Shown: piece after piece, positions 18,896-20,485 of the stretch
How the letters are laid out: every line of letters begins with the position of its first letter
How positions within the stretch are numbered: position 1 is the first letter of the stretch
Assembly (NCBI GenBank): GCA_001816645.1
Contig: MHCO01000023.1
Span: forward strand, 1 to 20,485
Source: Candidatus Woykebacteria bacterium GWB1_45_5
GTDB taxonomy: Bacteria > Patescibacteriota > Microgenomatia > Woykebacterales > RBG-16-39-9b
Reading direction: 5' to 3'
Length of the DNA: 20,485 nt
Position numbers and translations under genes: made by a program
The notes under the pieces: model-generated
Seen by the model: the letters and a program-made list of their open reading frames with translations, nothing else
Told to the model about the DNA's origin: nothing
The model's database searches: none

Positions 18896-20485
18896 ATGCA
18901 ATACTTTTTTAAACAACACGAAGAAAATTTTAGGGAGTGGCGGAAAAACGGGTACCGCGGAATTAAAGACGAGGCTATAGCTTTCTTAAAACATATAAAT
19001 TCTCCAAGCTTCAAACCAAAACTTGATCTTTTCAACGAAAAACAGTGGAAAAAGATCCAAGTTGAGGCGATTGAAAGATGTGTTTACGCTTTTGAAATTT
19101 TGGGAGAGAAAGACCTCCTGACAAATATTGTAACTGGCGGTGGCAAAACTACAATTATTGGTGCGATGATTGCTTACATGATGATCGTGCATGAGCAAAA
19201 TAAATTTTTGATTTTAACCCCCAACACTATTGTTCGCTCAAGATTGCAAGATGAGTTTGAGCAAAATTCACCGATATACATTTATGATATTTTCCCATTT
19301 TTCTTTAATTCTTACTTACCTCTAAAAAACCGAATAACGATTCACATAATGAAAGCTGACAATCCAAACCCCACAGCGATTAGAAATGACACGATTTTAA
19401 TTGGTAATATTCACCAAATTTATGAACGAACTGATAACTGGAAAGTTTTAATGGAAAATGTAGATCAGCTGGTGATCTTTAATGATGAAGCGCATAACAC
19501 GAAAGCCGAGATGTATAACGATCTGATAAACAAATTGAAGCCAAAAAGGTTTTTTAGGCTCGATACTACGGCAACTCCAGATAGACTTGATGGTTTGCAT
19601 CCAGATAGCAAAATGGTTTTCGTCTATGGAATTGCTGAAGCAATGAAAGATAAAGTTATTAAGAGAATTGTGGTATTTCACCCGGATGTAACAAAGGTGC
19701 ATTTAACCTATGAAGATTTGGAAACAGGTAAAACAATCTCTGCCGAAGAAGTTCCTTGGGAAGAAATCGAAAGACGCAAAATTCCAGCCAGACGCTATAT
19801 TACCAGTGAAAAGCCTATGCGCCAGCAGATAGCGATCGCTTTGGAACTTTTAAAACAGCAATGGATGAGAGTACCAAAAGATAAGACAGGTAAACCACGT
19901 TTCAAACCATTGCTTTTTGTCATCGCCTTGTCAATTGAAGATGCCAAAAGGATTGCCAATGCTTTGGAGGGCATAGGCCCGAAATATGGTGTGAATAATA
20001 TTCTTTTAGTCCATAACGAACAGGAAGAAGAATTAAATGAACAAGCAATGGAGTTAAATAAAAACCCTCACCCAAAGTGGGACGCGGTTGTGTCCGTTTT
20101 GATGCTTAGGGAAGGTTGGGATGTGAGGAATGTTGCTGTCGAGCTGCTGTTCAGAAAATTTACCTATAAAAAAGTTGACGACCAAACCTTTTCAGTATAT
20201 GGCCCGCAGGTTATTGGTAGGGGTTTGCGCAGGATGAGTAAAAACCCGGAAGAGTGGGAGTCACTTTTTGTTATTGACCACCCGATTTTAAAGCACCAAT
20301 GGCTTTGGGATCATCTAAAAGCTACTGAATATCCCGAGGGTCTAGATCCAGCCAATATAATTGTTGATGAAGAAAAACTGCCAAAAGAGGAAGAAACTAT
20401 TGAGAAGGTGGAAGAAGGAGAAAAAACATTAGAGGAGGCAGAAAAACTGGATATATCTTCCCGCCCACCTACACCAGAGCCAGAA
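18896..20485 (+). CDS. Res-like superfamily 2 helicase, 5' part
   Basis: Open to the window edge, 530 codons seen. ATG immediately follows the upstream TAG. Helicase motifs are all present: Walker A TGGGKT (80-85), DEAH (197-200), the TATP motif (225-228), motif V-like LMLREGWDVRNV, and motif VI QVIGRGLRR (438-446). This set is that of type III Res subunits and related ATP-dependent DNA translocases. After motif VI comes IDHPILKHQWLW and an acidic, Glu/Lys-rich linker near the edge. A further domain, perhaps the nuclease, could follow outside. It would work with the Mod protein upstream for ATP-dependent restriction. Confidence 0.9.
   Translation, partial: MQYFFKQHEENFREWRKNGYRGIKDEAIAFLKHINSPSFKPKLDLFNEKQWKKIQVEAIERCVYAFEILGEKDLLTNIVTGGGKTTIIGAMIAYMMIVHEQNKFLILTPNTIVRSRLQDEFEQNSPIYIYDIFPFFFNSYLPLKNRITIHIMKADNPNPTAIRNDTILIGNIHQIYERTDNWKVLMENVDQLVIFNDEAHNTKAEMYNDLINKLKPKRFFRLDTTATPDRLDGLHPDSKMVFVYGIAEAMKDKVIKRIVVFHPDVTKVHLTYEDLETGKTISAEEVPWEEIERRKIPARRYITSEKPMRQQIAIALELLKQQWMRVPKDKTGKPRFKPLLFVIALSIEDAKRIANALEGIGPKYGVNNILLVHNEQEEELNEQAMELNKNPHPKWDAVVSVLMLREGWDVRNVAVELLFRKFTYKKVDDQTFSVYGPQVIGRGLRRMSKNPEEWESLFVIDHPILKHQWLWDHLKATEYPEGLDPANIIVDEEKLPKEEETIEKVEEGEKTLEEAEKLDISSRPPTPEPE

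Overview
The window looks like a piece of a bacterial chromosome from a lineage with compact, tightly packed genes, most likely one of the Candidate Phyla Radiation (Patescibacteria, perhaps Microgenomates). This placement is an inference from gene content and gene style. The style features are short proteins, many start/stop overlaps, promoters whose -10 box sits 6-14 nt from the ATG, and many unrecognised small proteins. There is no rRNA or tRNA to confirm it.

Layout. 1-1449: the end of an NAD-dependent sugar epimerase/dehydratase, then a membrane glycosyltransferase 2. 1453-3766: three minus-strand single-gene units (hypothetical protein, PIG-L deacetylase, Nudix hydrolase), each with its own sigma70-type promoter and strong Shine-Dalgarno, and each ending in a related hairpin terminator. 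Two of these terminators are near-copies of one 75-nt double-hairpin element. 3770-6600: a minus-strand operon PIG-L deacetylase > WbqC-like protein > membrane-anchored GH18 hydrolase, joined by short overlaps and probably concerned with surface glycans. 6625-9278: a membrane protein, a small conserved protein, a RecB-like PD-(D/E)XK protein and an RRM RNA-binding protein with a roughly 125-nt structured 5' leader. 9318-11788: a promoter, a striking 60-nt hairpin, then malic enzyme and glutamate dehydrogenase overlapping by ATGA, then a terminator. 11953-13046: two orphan proteins of unknown function, each with an extended -10. 13094-13222: a probable 37-residue basic microprotein read from a leaderless start. 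13259-14416: a secreted or anchored phosphodiester-glycosidase (NAGPA-type) protein.

14440 to the end looks like a defence island. It starts with direct repeats and inverted repeats, then a HigB/HigA-type toxin-antitoxin pair whose toxin reading frame is broken by an in-frame TAA, then a five-gene restriction-modification operon. The operon order is small membrane protein, type III-like Mod methyltransferase, membrane/coiled-coil protein, PD-(D/E)XK nuclease-like protein, and SF2 helicase (Res-like, running off the window). The junctions are a 4-nt overlap, a 1-nt gap, and two zero-nt gaps, so the five products are very probably made together.

Two initiation styles coexist. In one the -10 box is almost on the start codon and there is no Shine-Dalgarno. 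In the other there is a classical promoter, a leader and a strong AGGAGG-like site. This contrast, the structured leader upstream of malic enzyme, and the unusual restriction operon are the most interesting points.
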